NCBI RefSeq assembly: GCF_014084105.1
Contig: NZ_CP048289.1
Span: forward strand, 355,922-419,921
Source of the DNA: Streptacidiphilus sp. P02-A3a
Lineage (GTDB): Bacteria; Actinomycetota; Actinomycetes; Streptomycetales; Streptomycetaceae
Direction: 5' to 3'
DNA length: 64,000 nt
The translations under genes were made by a program, and so were the position numbers. Positions 54,624 to 63,973 of the stretch are shown here, one piece after another; position 1 is the stretch's first letter, and every line of letters begins with the position of its first letter. The notes beneath the pieces were generated by a model that was not told the DNA's origin, ran no database searches, and worked only from the letters and a program-made list of their open reading frames with translations.

Positions 54624-55667
54624 ATGGGCGATCAGCAGGCGGAGCGGCAGCGGGCGTCGGTACCGCCCGGTTGGGCGGAGCGCATCGAGGGGCTGGCGCG
54701 GGGTGACTACACGCCCCCGCAACCCAGACTCGCGGCGACCGTGATGCTGCTCCGCGAGCACGACGACGGGCCGCAGGCGTACCTGCTGCGGCGACGCGCC
54801 TCGATGGCCTTCGCCGGGGGCATGTACGCCTATCCGGGCGGCGGCGTGGACCCGCGCGACAGCGCCGTCGACAACTCGCTGGACGGCGGGGTCGACCTCG
54901 GCTGGGCCGGTCCCGGGCCGCAGGAGTGGGCGCGGCGGCTCGGCTGCCCGCCCGCGACGGCGCGGGCCGTGGTCTGCGCGGCGGTTCGGGAGACCTTCGA
55001 GGAGTCCGGGGTGCTGCTCGCCGGTCCCGACCCGCACTCCGTCGTCGCGGACGTCAGCGGCGAGCAGTGGCGGGCGGCGCGGGCCGCGCTGGAGGCGCAC
55101 GAGCTCTCCTTCGCCGAGTTCCTGGCCGAACGCGGGCTGGTGCTGCGCAGCGACCTGCTGGGGGCGTGGGCCCGCTGGATCACGCCGGAGTTCGAGGAGC
55201 GCCGCTACGACACCTGGTTCTTCGTCGCGGCCCTGCCCGAGGGGCAGCGCACCGCCGAGATCCCGGGCGAGGCGGACCGGGTGGCCTGGATGACCCCGGC
55301 CGAGGCGGTACGGCAGGCCGACAGCGGCGAGTTCCTGATGCTGCCGCCGACCGTCACCACGCTGCGCGAGCTGCTGCCCTTCGGCACCCCGGCGCAGGCC
55401 CTGGCGGCCTCCGCCGCCCGGACGGTCGAACCGATCCTGGCCCGGGCGGTGATCGGGGACGGCGGACGGCTGTCGATCAGCTGGCCGGGCCACCCGGAGC
55501 TGACCCTGCGCGACCCGCGCGAAACCCCACCCGAGGCCCCACCGGAGGCCCCAGCCGAGCCTTCAGCCGAGCCCTCAGCCGAGAACGGGGTCCCAGGGAT
55601 CCCGGCCGAGGGCCCGGAGGGTGCGCTGACCGCCGCCGACGCCGACCGCTCGGGGGTGTCCCGGTGA
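54624..55667 (+). CDS. NUDIX hydrolase
   Basis: This 347-residue protein has a NUDIX box split by a long insert: AYPGGGVDPRDS (about 73-84) and AVRETFEESGVLL (about 124-136). This is as in the RT-type (NUDT19-like, acyl-CoA diphosphatase) NUDIX group. The C-terminal tail is Pro/Glu/Ala-rich with repeats. It hydrolyses a nucleoside-diphosphate-linked compound, perhaps CoA derivatives. Its stop overlaps the GTG start of the MBL-fold gene. Confidence 0.87.
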   Translation: MGDQQAERQRASVPPGWAERIEGLARGDYTPPQPRLAATVMLLREHDDGPQAYLLRRRASMAFAGGMYAYPGGGVDPRDSAVDNSLDGGVDLGWAGPGPQEWARRLGCPPATARAVVCAAVRETFEESGVLLAGPDPHSVVADVSGEQWRAARAALEAHELSFAEFLAERGLVLRSDLLGAWARWITPEFEERRYDTWFFVAALPEGQRTAEIPGEADRVAWMTPAEAVRQADSGEFLMLPPTVTTLRELLPFGTPAQALAASAARTVEPILARAVIGDGGRLSISWPGHPELTLRDPRETPPEAPPEAPAEPSAEPSAENGVPGIPAEGPEGALTAADADRSGVSR

Positions 55668-56458
55668 GCGGCATCGCGGGCCGGGCCACCGAGCGCGCCT
55701 TCTGCGTGCTGGCGCCGAACGCCTCCCCGATGACCCTGGACGGCACCAACACCTGGATCCTGGCCGAGCCGGGATCCGAGTCGGCGGTGGTGGTCGACCC
55801 GGGGCCGCTCGACGAGCGGCACCTGCGGGCGGTGCTGGACGAGGTCGCCGCCCAGGGCCGCCGGGTCGCGCTGACCCTGCTCACCCACGGTCACTCGGAC
55901 CATGCCGAGGGCGCGGCCCGCTTCGCGGAGCTGACCGGCAGCCGGGTCCGGGCGCTGGACCCGGCGCTGCGGCTGGGGGAGGAGGGCCTGGCCGACGGGG
56001 ACGTGATCGAGGTCGGCGGTCTGGAGCTGCGGGTGGTCGGCACCCCCGGCCACACCTCCGACTCGCTCTCCTTCCGGCTCACCGCCGACGGTGCGGTGCT
56101 GACCGGGGACACCATCCTCGGGCGCGGGACGACCGTGGTGGCGCACCCGGACGGACGGCTCGGCGACTACCTGGACTCGCTCCGGCGGCTGCGCACCCTC
56201 GCCGCCGAGCACGGCGTCCGGACCGTGCTGCCGGGGCACGGACCGGTGCTCGCCGACGCGCTGGGCACCGTCGAGTACTACCTGGCGCACCGGGCCTCGC
56301 GGCTGGCGCAGGTGGAGACGGCGGTCGAGGCCGGGCTGCGGACCCCGGCGGAGGTCGTCGCCCGGGTCTACGCGGACGTGGACCGGGCGCTGTGGCCGGC
56401 GGCTGAGTGGTCGGTGCGGGCCCAGCTGGAGTACCTGAGCGAGCACGGGCTGATCTGA
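55664..56458 (+). CDS. MBL-fold metallohydrolase
   Basis: This 264-residue metallo-beta-lactamase-fold hydrolase has THGHSDHAEG (HxHxDH), GTPGHTSDSL and LTGDTILG, and a distal PGHGPV histidine: a complete two-zinc site. It resembles the LACTB2 type, which hydrolyses RNA or thioesters. GTG start overlapping the NUDIX stop (GTGA). Confidence 0.9.
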   Translation: MSGIAGRATERAFCVLAPNASPMTLDGTNTWILAEPGSESAVVVDPGPLDERHLRAVLDEVAAQGRRVALTLLTHGHSDHAEGAARFAELTGSRVRALDPALRLGEEGLADGDVIEVGGLELRVVGTPGHTSDSLSFRLTADGAVLTGDTILGRGTTVVAHPDGRLGDYLDSLRRLRTLAAEHGVRTVLPGHGPVLADALGTVEYYLAHRASRLAQVETAVEAGLRTPAEVVARVYADVDRALWPAAEWSVRAQLEYLSEHGLI

Positions 56459-56497
56459 CCCGGGCGGGGCGGCGACCAGTCCCTCACCCGTACGAGT

Positions 56498-56527
56498 GAG
56501 GGGTACGGCCAGTGGGCCGTACCCCTC
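56498..56527. terminator. Hairpin between MBL and crp genes
   Basis: A 13-bp stem (56498-56510 with 56515-56527, loop AGTG) between convergent genes; a smaller 7-bp stem (CCCTCAC/GTGAGGG) overlaps it on the left and may be an alternative fold. Confidence 0.65.
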
Positions 56528-56549
56528 CACAGCGGATGTGCGTCGGCCG

Positions 56550-57224
56550 TCAGCGCGAGCGGCGGGCCAGCCGCTCGACGTCCAGCAGGATCACCGCGCG
56601 GGCCTCCAGCCGGAGCCAGCCGCGCCCGGCGAAGTCCGCCAGTGCCTTGTTCACCGTCTCCCGGGAGGCGCCGACGAGCTGCGCCAGCTCCTCCTGGGTG
56701 AGGTCGTGGACCACGTGGATGCCCTCGTCCGAGGGCACGCCGAAGCGGCGGGAGAGGTCGAGCAGCGCCTTCGCGACCCGGCCGGGGACGTCGGAGAAGA
56801 CCAGGTCGGACATGACGTCGTTGGTCCGGCGCATCCGTCGGGCGATGGCCCGGAGCAGCGAGATGGCCACCTCGGGGCGGGTCATCAGCCACGGCTGGAG
56901 GTCGCCGTGGCCCAGGCCGAGCAGCTTGACCTCGGTCAGCGCCGAGGCGGTCGCGGTGCGCGGGCCCGGGTCGAACAGCGACAGCTCGCCGATCATCTCG
57001 CTGGGACCGACGACGGCCAGCATGTTCTCTCGTCCGTCGGGAGAGGTGCGGTGCAGCTTCACCTTGCCTTCGACGATGACGTAGAGGCGGTCGCCCGGGT
57101 CACCCTCGTGGAACAGGGACTCGCCCCGGGCGAGCGTGGTCTCCGTCATGGAGGCACGCAGCTCGGCAGCCTGCTCGTCGTCCAGTGCGGTGAAGAGCGG
57201 GGCACGCCGCAGTACGTCGTCCAC
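56550..57224 (-). CDS. crp: Crp/Fnr-family cAMP receptor protein
   Basis: This 224-residue protein nearly matches the Streptomyces Crp I remember: DDVLRRAPLFTALDDEQAAE, GDRLYVIVEGKVKLHRTSPD (cyclic-nucleotide fold), IGELSLFDPGPRTATASALT (phosphate-binding cassette) and the helix-turn-helix LTQEELAQLVGASRETVNKA. It controls germination, development and antibiotic production. AAGGAGG fixes the GTG at 57224 rather than the longer frame. Confidence 0.95.
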   Translation of the reverse strand: MDDVLRRAPLFTALDDEQAAELRASMTETTLARGESLFHEGDPGDRLYVIVEGKVKLHRTSPDGRENMLAVVGPSEMIGELSLFDPGPRTATASALTEVKLLGLGHGDLQPWLMTRPEVAISLLRAIARRMRRTNDVMSDLVFSDVPGRVAKALLDLSRRFGVPSDEGIHVVHDLTQEELAQLVGASRETVNKALADFAGRGWLRLEARAVILLDVERLARRSR

Positions 57225-57452
57225 TCGGTCCTCCTTGTCGGCCGTGCAGGCTTGAGGTGCGATCCCCATCATGCCCGACCGGGAAACAGTGCGATCAATC
57301 ACAACAAGTGTGGCTCATGGGAGCCAGTGCTTCCGTACGGGGGTACGCACCAGCCATGATCGGGCATCCGGTAGGGGGACGGTAAGGACTTCGCGGCATT
57401 CGGTACGCCGTCGGTGCCGCCGGGACCCGGCGGTCCGCCGGATGGGGGATCC

Positions 57453-58526
57453 TCACCGCTGGTGGTAGTGCTCCGGGACGTCCCCGGCCGGGTAGGCGGT
57501 GCTCCGGCTGACGTGCTCAAGCTGCCGTCGGAACTCGCCCATCACCGCCGCCACTGGCGCGTACCGCGTGATGATCTCGGTGGCCGCCGCCGGTCCGCCG
57601 GTCGGCGGCGTGCCCCGCGCCCAGGCCCGGACCGTGGCCGACCGCTCCGGTTCGCGCAGCCCGTGCACGGTGGTCGCCAGGCAGAGCGCCAGCGCCGTCT
57701 CGGTGTAGCAGCGGTCGTAGCGGCGGTGCTCGCGGAAGAAGGCGGCCTCGGCCTCGGTGAGCTCGAAGCGCTCATGGACGGCCAGGCCGAAGTCGGTGAA
57801 GTACAGACGTTCGCCGTCGGTGAGTACGTTCGCGAAGTGGGCGTCGAAGTGCAGCAGCCCGCGGGAGTTCATGAAGCCGGTTCCGGCCGCCAGCTCCCGG
57901 TCGACCAGGGTGCAGGCCGCCTCCGCCGCCTCGCCGCCCTCGGCCAGCCGCCCGGTCAGCCAGCCGCGCAGCGTCTCCGGCAGGTACTCCAGGAACAGCA
58001 CCAGGCTGCTGCTCGCCTCGGCGAGTGCCTCGATCCGCTCGCGGACGGCGGGCGACCCCTCCCAGTAGGCGACCGCCGCGTCCACGTCGGCCAACTCCTC
58101 CGGGAGCGGCTGCGGGACGTCCGGCAGCACCCGCCAGTGGTACATCAACGGGAAGCCTTCGTACTCGCCGCCGAGCACCCAGCCGGTGGTCAGCCGGTGC
58201 ACCGCCAGCTCCCGCCAGGCGCCGAAGCCGGGCCCGCCGATGCCGTACTGGCAGATGACGGGCAGCTGGAACAGGTTCGCGGTGGAGTGCCGGTGCTCGG
58301 GCCGCAGCTCCAGGTCGGTCAGCGGGACGCGCTTCACGAAGACCGGTGTGCCGTCGACCTCCAGCAGCGCCGCCCGGCCGCCGATCCCGTCCCCCAGCGG
58401 CGGCGCGGCGTCGACGAGCTGCCGCAGCTTCCGGTCGCTGAGCAGCGCCAACTCGCCGGAGACGGCGCCGTGGACGGCGAGGCGCGCGGGTCGGGACCGG
58501 TCCGGGGCATGCGTCGTCGGCTCCAC
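57453..58526 (-). CDS. Protein-kinase-fold protein
   Basis: This 357-residue protein has an aminoglycoside-phosphotransferase/kinase-like active site: GTPVFVKRVPL (ATP-binding lysine, about 58-68), LLHFDAHFANVL (catalytic loop, Asp) and LYFTDFGLAVH (metal-binding DFG). The order and spacing fit a small-molecule or protein kinase. The target is unknown. It is transcribed leftwards, 51 nt after the FUSC gene. Confidence 0.78.
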   Translation of the reverse strand: MEPTTHAPDRSRPARLAVHGAVSGELALLSDRKLRQLVDAAPPLGDGIGGRAALLEVDGTPVFVKRVPLTDLELRPEHRHSTANLFQLPVICQYGIGGPGFGAWRELAVHRLTTGWVLGGEYEGFPLMYHWRVLPDVPQPLPEELADVDAAVAYWEGSPAVRERIEALAEASSSLVLFLEYLPETLRGWLTGRLAEGGEAAEAACTLVDRELAAGTGFMNSRGLLHFDAHFANVLTDGERLYFTDFGLAVHERFELTEAEAAFFREHRRYDRCYTETALALCLATTVHGLREPERSATVRAWARGTPPTGGPAAATEIITRYAPVAAVMGEFRRQLEHVSRSTAYPAGDVPEHYHQR

Positions 58527-58577
58527 GTGGCCTGCTCTCTTCCGGTCAGGTCTCTTCCGGTCAGGACTGACGTGGGG

Positions 58578-59618
58578 TCACTCTACGCGCGGTCTCGACC
58601 GGCCCTCCGCGCCCTGGCGCTTGAGGATCCCGGGCCCCGTGATCCGGGGCAGCAGCAGCCCGAACAGGTAGGCGAGGGCGACGCCGACCAGGGTGGCGGT
58701 CACCCGCTCGTTGAACCGGCCGTGGGCCTGTGCCGGTTCGGCGTGCAGCAGCATCAGCAGCACCAGCAGGCTGGTGAAGGCGGGCGTCAGGTACCAGTGG
58801 CTGCCGTGGGTGGCGGTGGCGAGCGTGATCGCGCCCAGGCAGGTCAGCGCGTAGCCCCAGCCGGGCGGATCGGCGCGGAGCAGCAGCAGCGCGGCCGCCC
58901 CGCCGACGACGACCGAGACCACCCGGCCGACGCTGCGCAGCCGCTGCATGTCGGCGGCGGGCCGCATCACCAGCAGCGCGGCGGTGACCGGCCAGCCGGG
59001 GTGGGTGGGCGCCAGCGCCAGCCCGCAGGCGGCGGCGCTCGCCCCGCAGCCGCCGAGGCGCAGACCGTAGTCCAGCGCGGTCCGCCGGTCCATCAGCACC
59101 GGCGGGTCGGCCCCGGCCGGGCCCGGGCGCTCCGGCCACAGCAGCGTCAGCAGGTAGGCGTAGAGCGAGCCGCAGAGGATCAGCAGCGCGAATCCGGCGG
59201 CCTGGCCGACGTCCCGGTAGCTCAGGCCCGCGCCGACCATCGGCAGGCACAGCGACATGGCGATCATCCCGAACCGACGCCGGGCGGCCAGCCGCGCCGC
59301 CGCGACCGCGAACGCGAAGACGCCGAACACGGCCAGCAGGTCCTGGTGCGACAGCAGTGAGCCGAGCACCATCGGCAGCCCCACGCACAGCCCGCCCACC
59401 GGGATCCCGAGCCGGGCCCGCCGGGTGGGCGGCAGCCCGATCAGCGCGGCCGGCAGCACACCGATGGCCAGCGACAGGCCCTGGCCCGGGTCGTGCGGCG
59501 CCACCAGCGCGGCGGGCAGCGCGAACAGCGCGCCGCGACCGGCGGCGGCCCAGGACCAGGCGATCGCCGGGGGCACCCGCGCGGCGGCGGCCGGACGCGG
59601 CGCGGACGCGTCGGTCAC
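58578..59618 (-). CDS. FUSC-like membrane protein
   Basis: This 346-residue protein has two groups of membrane helices (about 25-165 and 190-330) joined by a cytoplasmic segment, the fusaric-acid-resistance (FUSC) layout. Segments such as GLALAPTHPGWPVTAALLVM and RVTATLVGVALAYLFGLLL are characteristic. It may export aromatic acids or other toxic compounds. Confidence 0.78.
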   Translation of the reverse strand: MTDASAPRPAAAARVPPAIAWSWAAAGRGALFALPAALVAPHDPGQGLSLAIGVLPAALIGLPPTRRARLGIPVGGLCVGLPMVLGSLLSHQDLLAVFGVFAFAVAAARLAARRRFGMIAMSLCLPMVGAGLSYRDVGQAAGFALLILCGSLYAYLLTLLWPERPGPAGADPPVLMDRRTALDYGLRLGGCGASAAACGLALAPTHPGWPVTAALLVMRPAADMQRLRSVGRVVSVVVGGAAALLLLRADPPGWGYALTCLGAITLATATHGSHWYLTPAFTSLLVLLMLLHAEPAQAHGRFNERVTATLVGVALAYLFGLLLPRITGPGILKRQGAEGRSRPRVE

Positions 59619-59945
59619 GTCGCCGCCGGGGCGGTCGCAGGCGGATCAGCAGCCAAGTTCGCTCTCCTGGGTCGCGGCGGACGGCGGTGCACCCCCAGTC
59701 GACCGCCCACCCGCCCCCGCCGCACCCGCACTCACCCACCACTCCGCCGAACGGCCGACCCGACCAGCCCCACCCGCCCCCGACCGGGATTCGGTATGAA
59801 TCGGCTCGGCTTTGACCCGGTCTGTGCTCAAGTCCTCGAAATACGCGCGCTCGGTGCGGTCCCGGTCTGCTTGGATTCGCCCGTGAGAACGCTGTGCCCG
59901 GGAAGTGCCGTGCACAGACGACGAAGCAAGCAAGGGGGGCACGGG
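59619..59945. other. Divergent intergenic region
   Basis: About 330 bp between the FUSC gene and a secreted-protein gene. I see no gene; the strong ribosome-binding site GCAAGGGGGGCACGGG lies at the right end before the ATG at 59946. Confidence 0.4.
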
Positions 59946-61379
59946 ATGCCACAGGTATCCATCCGGCGAGCACTCGCCATCAGTACCGCCGTCGTCGCGC
60001 TCGGCGGCACCTTCCTGGTCGGCGGCGCCGAGGCGGCCACCGCCAAGCCGGTCATCGACCTGGCCGCACCCGCCGCGATCGCGCTGCCGTCGAGCGCGGC
60101 GCAACCGGCCCAGACGAGCTTGCAGTGGAGCACCAAGGCCAACCACCTCGGCTGGGTGAACGACACCGTCACCATCGACGCGCGCGGCCTGGCCTCGGTT
60201 GCCAAGGTCACCTTCGGGGGTACCTGCTCGGTCCACGGGCTGGTCGCCGTCTGCCAGGACGCGCTGTACTTCGACTCGACCTCGGCCACCGCCACCACGG
60301 GTGGGACGGCGGGTCTGACGCTGTCCGCGCTACCGGGCGCCAAGCTGGGCGCGACCGGCTCGTACAAGGTCAGCGCGAGCTCGACCCAGGCCACGCTGGT
60401 GGGCGGCACCGGAGAGGTGATCGTCGGCGGCCCCGAGTACCAGCTGGGCACGCTCGCGGCCCACACGAACCTCAAGGTCGGCTCGACCGTCTCCGAGCCG
60501 GTGGTCTTCGGCAACGCCGGGGACCGGCCTGCCGTCGGCTCCAAGGTGGCGCTGGTGCTGTCCCCGGGGCTGACCTTCGCCACGCGCTACAGCAACTGTG
60601 AGTACCGCTCGCACCTGGTGGCCGGGCATCCCTCCGACGACGCGGCCCTGTGCAGCTTCGGCGGCGTGCTGCGGGTCGACGCCAAGGTCGAGCTGGCCCA
60701 GCCGGTGAAGCTGGCGGTCGGCTCCCAGGCCCTCTACAGCTACCTCGACGTGCAGGCCGCGCCCGGCGCGGACGCCAGCACGTTCAGCTGGCTGACCACG
60801 CCGGTGACCGGTGAGACCTGGCGCAAGGGCAGCGGGGCCGCCCTGGGGCTGACCACGCTGGCGGCGGGGCAGGCCGGCAGCGCCCCGGCCGGCACCGTCC
60901 AGCTCCCGAGCGAGGACCAGGGCTACGGGATCGCCGACATCTACGCCGACAACACCGCCGACTTCGGGGTGACCGGCTCCAGCGCCAAGGCGGCCAAGGG
61001 CAAGACCGTCGCCATGTCCTTCACCATGGACAACCACGGCCCGGCCACGCTCTACGACCGCAGCGGCGGCGACGACACCCCGTACGTCGTGGTGACGCCG
61101 CCCCCGGGCACGACCGTCGTCGGCAGCAGCAGCACCTGTTACCCGGAGACCTCCAACGACCCGACCGAGACCGCGCACGGCCCGTACACCTGCGGTCCGG
61201 ACACGGTCGGACTCGTCCCGGTCGGCAGCGTCTACCACTTCAGCCTGACGCTGCGGGTGGACACGGTGGTGAACAACGCCAAGGGCTCGGTGAAGCTCGG
61301 CTGGGGCATCAACGGCACCGGCGTTCCGCCGTTCGACCCGACCCTGTACGACAACCCGGCCGTGCTCCTGCTCAACTGA
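59946..61379 (+). CDS. Secreted protein with beta-domain repeats
   Basis: This 477-residue protein has a signal peptide (IRRALAISTAVVALGGTFLV then GGAEAATA, cleavage near 31). The mature part is Thr/Ser/Gly-rich beta-sheet with paired cysteines (about 97-109 and 217-236, 385-401), like DUF11-type or Ig-like surface domains. No LPxTG sorting signal or C-terminal membrane helix is seen, so it is probably released. The function is unknown. Confidence 0.75.
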   Translation: MPQVSIRRALAISTAVVALGGTFLVGGAEAATAKPVIDLAAPAAIALPSSAAQPAQTSLQWSTKANHLGWVNDTVTIDARGLASVAKVTFGGTCSVHGLVAVCQDALYFDSTSATATTGGTAGLTLSALPGAKLGATGSYKVSASSTQATLVGGTGEVIVGGPEYQLGTLAAHTNLKVGSTVSEPVVFGNAGDRPAVGSKVALVLSPGLTFATRYSNCEYRSHLVAGHPSDDAALCSFGGVLRVDAKVELAQPVKLAVGSQALYSYLDVQAAPGADASTFSWLTTPVTGETWRKGSGAALGLTTLAAGQAGSAPAGTVQLPSEDQGYGIADIYADNTADFGVTGSSAKAAKGKTVAMSFTMDNHGPATLYDRSGGDDTPYVVVTPPPGTTVVGSSSTCYPETSNDPTETAHGPYTCGPDTVGLVPVGSVYHFSLTLRVDTVVNNAKGSVKLGWGINGTGVPPFDPTLYDNPAVLLLN

Positions 61380-61385
61380 GCGCCA

Positions 61386-61424
61386 GTCGGTGTTCCCCGG
61401 CCCGTGTTGCCGGGGAACACCGAC
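61386..61424. terminator. Hairpin between secreted-protein and GNAT genes
   Basis: A perfect 16-bp stem (61386-61401 with 61409-61424) with a 7-nt loop, 7 nt after the secreted-protein stop codon and between convergent genes. Confidence 0.8.
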
Positions 61425-61456
61425 ACCGGCATCGTCCCGGGCCTCCGGTGCTCGGA

Positions 61457-62215
61457 TCAGGTGCGGGAGAAGCGGTGCGAGTGGCCGATCGCGGTGAAGC
61501 CGCGGCGGGCGTACCAGTGGCGCGGCCAGTCGTCCGGCTCGGCGACCAGGAAGAACAGGCCGTAGCCGGAGGCCTGGCGCAGGGCGGTGGCCAGCACCGT
61601 GTCGGCGTAGCCGCGTCGGGTGCGGTCGTCGACGGTGACCACCTCCTCGATCTGGGCGACGTCCTGGGCCGGGTCGAGGTAGAGGTCGGCCCAGGCGGCC
61701 ACGTCGCCCTGCTCGTCCCGCACCGCGAGGAAGCGGACCTGCTCCGCGCCGCGCAGCCGGGCCGCCCGGCGGTCGGTGAGCTGGCGGAGCACCTCGTCCT
61801 CGGCCTCCGGCATCCAGCTGCGCTGCTGCCCGAGCAGCGCGGGCCGCAGTTCGGCCAGGGTGACCGCCTCGGCGGAGGCGCCGGGAGCCGGGGCGGCGCC
61901 GGAGTGGGTCATCACGAGTTCGGGGTGGTGCGTGTACCCGGCGGCGACGAGCGCGGGCGCGCAGGCGACGCCGAGGGCGTCGTCCAGGATCGCGATCTGC
62001 CGGTGCGGCAGGTGGCCGAGCGCCGCGTCGGCCAGCGCGACCAGGTCGGGTGGCGCCACCGGGCCCTCGACCACCAGCTGGTTGTGCTCGTACGAGGCCG
62101 CGAACTCCGGATCCAGCACCACCGCGCCACCCGGGATCGCGGTCGCCTCGGCGGCCTGGCGGCGGGCGAAGGACATTCGGAAGGCAGCGATCCGCCGCAG
62201 GTCCGTGGCTGACAT
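61457..62215 (-). CDS. GNAT-family acetyltransferase
   Basis: This 252-residue protein has a C-terminal GNAT fold: VAAWADLYLDPAQDVAQIEE, VTVDDRTRRGYADTVLATAL (acetyl-CoA-binding region, with RRGYA in place of the usual QxxGxG/A) and the typical end HWYARRGFTAIG. I chose the ATG at 62215. The substrate is unknown. Confidence 0.82.
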   Translation of the reverse strand: MSATDLRRIAAFRMSFARRQAAEATAIPGGAVVLDPEFAASYEHNQLVVEGPVAPPDLVALADAALGHLPHRQIAILDDALGVACAPALVAAGYTHHPELVMTHSGAAPAPGASAEAVTLAELRPALLGQQRSWMPEAEDEVLRQLTDRRAARLRGAEQVRFLAVRDEQGDVAAWADLYLDPAQDVAQIEEVVTVDDRTRRGYADTVLATALRQASGYGLFFLVAEPDDWPRHWYARRGFTAIGHSHRFSRT

Positions 62216-62422
62216 GTGGTTCAGTCTAAGGACCGGTTCCGGAGAGCACGATCGGGTGTCGCGGGCGCTTGGGTCTCCACCAGGGGGAGGCCGGAGAGCG
62301 GGGGCGGCGACCCGCGCCACTCGATCGGCGACCTGGTCGGCCGCCCCGCCGGTGGCTGACACCCCGCCCGGTGGCTGACACCCCGCCTGCCCCGTCCGGG
62401 CGCGGGTGGAACAGGATGGGGC

Positions 62423-63292
62423 ATGACCTGGACCCTGAGCACCTCGCTGGTCGACTTCCGAGCGGCTGCCGGTGACTTCCTCGCTGCCGATCCGGTACGG
62501 AACACCGTGCCGCTGACCGTCGTCGACCGGCTGACCAAGGCCGGTCCGTACAGCTTCGGCGCCGGGCGACCGCGTTTCGGGTGGTGGCGGGAGGAGTCGC
62601 GGGGCCCGGTGTCCGGTGTGTTCGTGCAGACGCCGCCGCTCGGGGTGGTCCTCGGTGTGATGGGCGCGGAGGCAGCCGGGCGGCTGGCGGAGGCGCTGGC
62701 CGAGGCGGGCGACGTGGCGGTGCCGTCCGTGCACGGGAACAAGCAGCTGGTCACCGTCTTCGCGCGGTCCTGGGAACGGGCCACCGGCGGCCGGTCGCGG
62801 CTGCTGCGGCACGAACGGCTCTACCACCTGGGCACGTTGGCGCGGCCGCAGCCCGCGCCGAACGGCTCGCCCCGGCTCGCCGTCGCCGCCGACCACGCGC
62901 TGCTGGTCGGCTGGTACGCGGCCTTCGCGGCGGAGAGCGGGACCGCCTCCGCCGGGGCGGACTTCGACGCGGTGGTCGGGCAGCGGACCGCCGAGGGCCT
63001 GCTGCACGTCTGGGAGGACGGGGGCCGCCCGGTCGCACTCGCGGCGGTCAGCCCGGTGATCGCCGGGATGTCCCGGATCGGGCCGGTCTACACCCCGTCC
63101 GAGCTGCGCCGTCGCGGGTACGCCGGCGGCGTCGTCGCGGCGGGTTCGGCGCACGCGCTGGGCCAGGGCGCGACCGAGGTGCTGCTGTACACCGACCTGG
63201 AGAACCCGACCAGCAACTCGATCTACCAGCGGCTCGGTTACGTCAGGGTGGAGGACGCGCTCGTGCTCGATCTGGAACCCGCCGTCGGGTAG
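62423..63292 (+). CDS. GNAT-family acetyltransferase
   Basis: This 289-residue protein has a less conserved N-terminal half and a C-terminal GNAT fold: YTPSELRRRGYAGGVVAAGS (acetyl-CoA loop RRRGYAG), LLYTDLENPTSNSIYQRLGY and VRVEDALVLDL. It is divergent from the other GNAT gene at 61457. The substrate is unknown. Confidence 0.85.
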   Translation: MTWTLSTSLVDFRAAAGDFLAADPVRNTVPLTVVDRLTKAGPYSFGAGRPRFGWWREESRGPVSGVFVQTPPLGVVLGVMGAEAAGRLAEALAEAGDVAVPSVHGNKQLVTVFARSWERATGGRSRLLRHERLYHLGTLARPQPAPNGSPRLAVAADHALLVGWYAAFAAESGTASAGADFDAVVGQRTAEGLLHVWEDGGRPVALAAVSPVIAGMSRIGPVYTPSELRRRGYAGGVVAAGSAHALGQGATEVLLYTDLENPTSNSIYQRLGYVRVEDALVLDLEPAVG

Positions 63293-63361
63293 GGAACCCA
63301 TACGATCATCACTGCTCGACGGGCACCAGCTGGTCGAGGCCGTGCTGCAGGGGAGGACCCC

Positions 63362-63973
63362 GTGATCGAGCTTTCCGACGAACCGATGACCTGGGTGTTG
63401 ACCGGGGACAGCATCACCCATGGGGTACTGCACACGCACGGTGAGCGCAGCTGGGCCGAGCACGTCCACGAGCGGATCCGCTGGCAGCTCAACCGGCTGA
63501 CCGACCTGGTGATCAACACCGGCGTCTCCGGCTGGCGCGCCCCGAGCCTGCTCGGCGCCTACGAGCGCCACATCGGCCAGTTCCAGCCGGACGTGCTCTC
63601 CCTCTCGCTCGGCACCAACGACGCGCGCGCCGGGCTGGACGGCCTCGGCGAGTTCCGCGACTCGATGCGGGCGCTGATCGGCAAGGGCCAGGCGGCCGGT
63701 GCGCAGGTCATCGTGCAGACCCCGCTGCTGGTGAGCACGGGCGGCCAGTCCGACCGCCCGGAGATGCCCGCCTACTGCCAGGCGGTGCGGGAGCTCGCCG
63801 CCGAGACCGGAGCGCTGCTGGTCGACCACGAGGCGCACTGGCTGGTCCGCTTCCCGGACGCCGACCCCATCGCCTGGCTGGACGACCTGATCCACCCGAA
63901 CGCCGTCGGGCACCGGCAGATGGCCGACCACCTGCTCCGCACCATCGGCCTGGGCGAGCTCTCCCCGCTGTAG
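63362..63973 (+). CDS. SGNH/GDSL hydrolase
   Basis: This 203-residue esterase-like protein has the SGNH blocks: LTGDSITHG (Ser16), INTGVSGWRA, SLSLGTNDAR (Asn) and DLIHPNAVGH (Asp/His pair). No signal peptide. It cleaves esters, perhaps acyl or acetyl groups. The GTG start at 63362 sits 69 nt after the GNAT gene and may be in one operon. Confidence 0.88.
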   Translation: MIELSDEPMTWVLTGDSITHGVLHTHGERSWAEHVHERIRWQLNRLTDLVINTGVSGWRAPSLLGAYERHIGQFQPDVLSLSLGTNDARAGLDGLGEFRDSMRALIGKGQAAGAQVIVQTPLLVSTGGQSDRPEMPAYCQAVRELAAETGALLVDHEAHWLVRFPDADPIAWLDDLIHPNAVGHRQMADHLLRTIGLGELSPL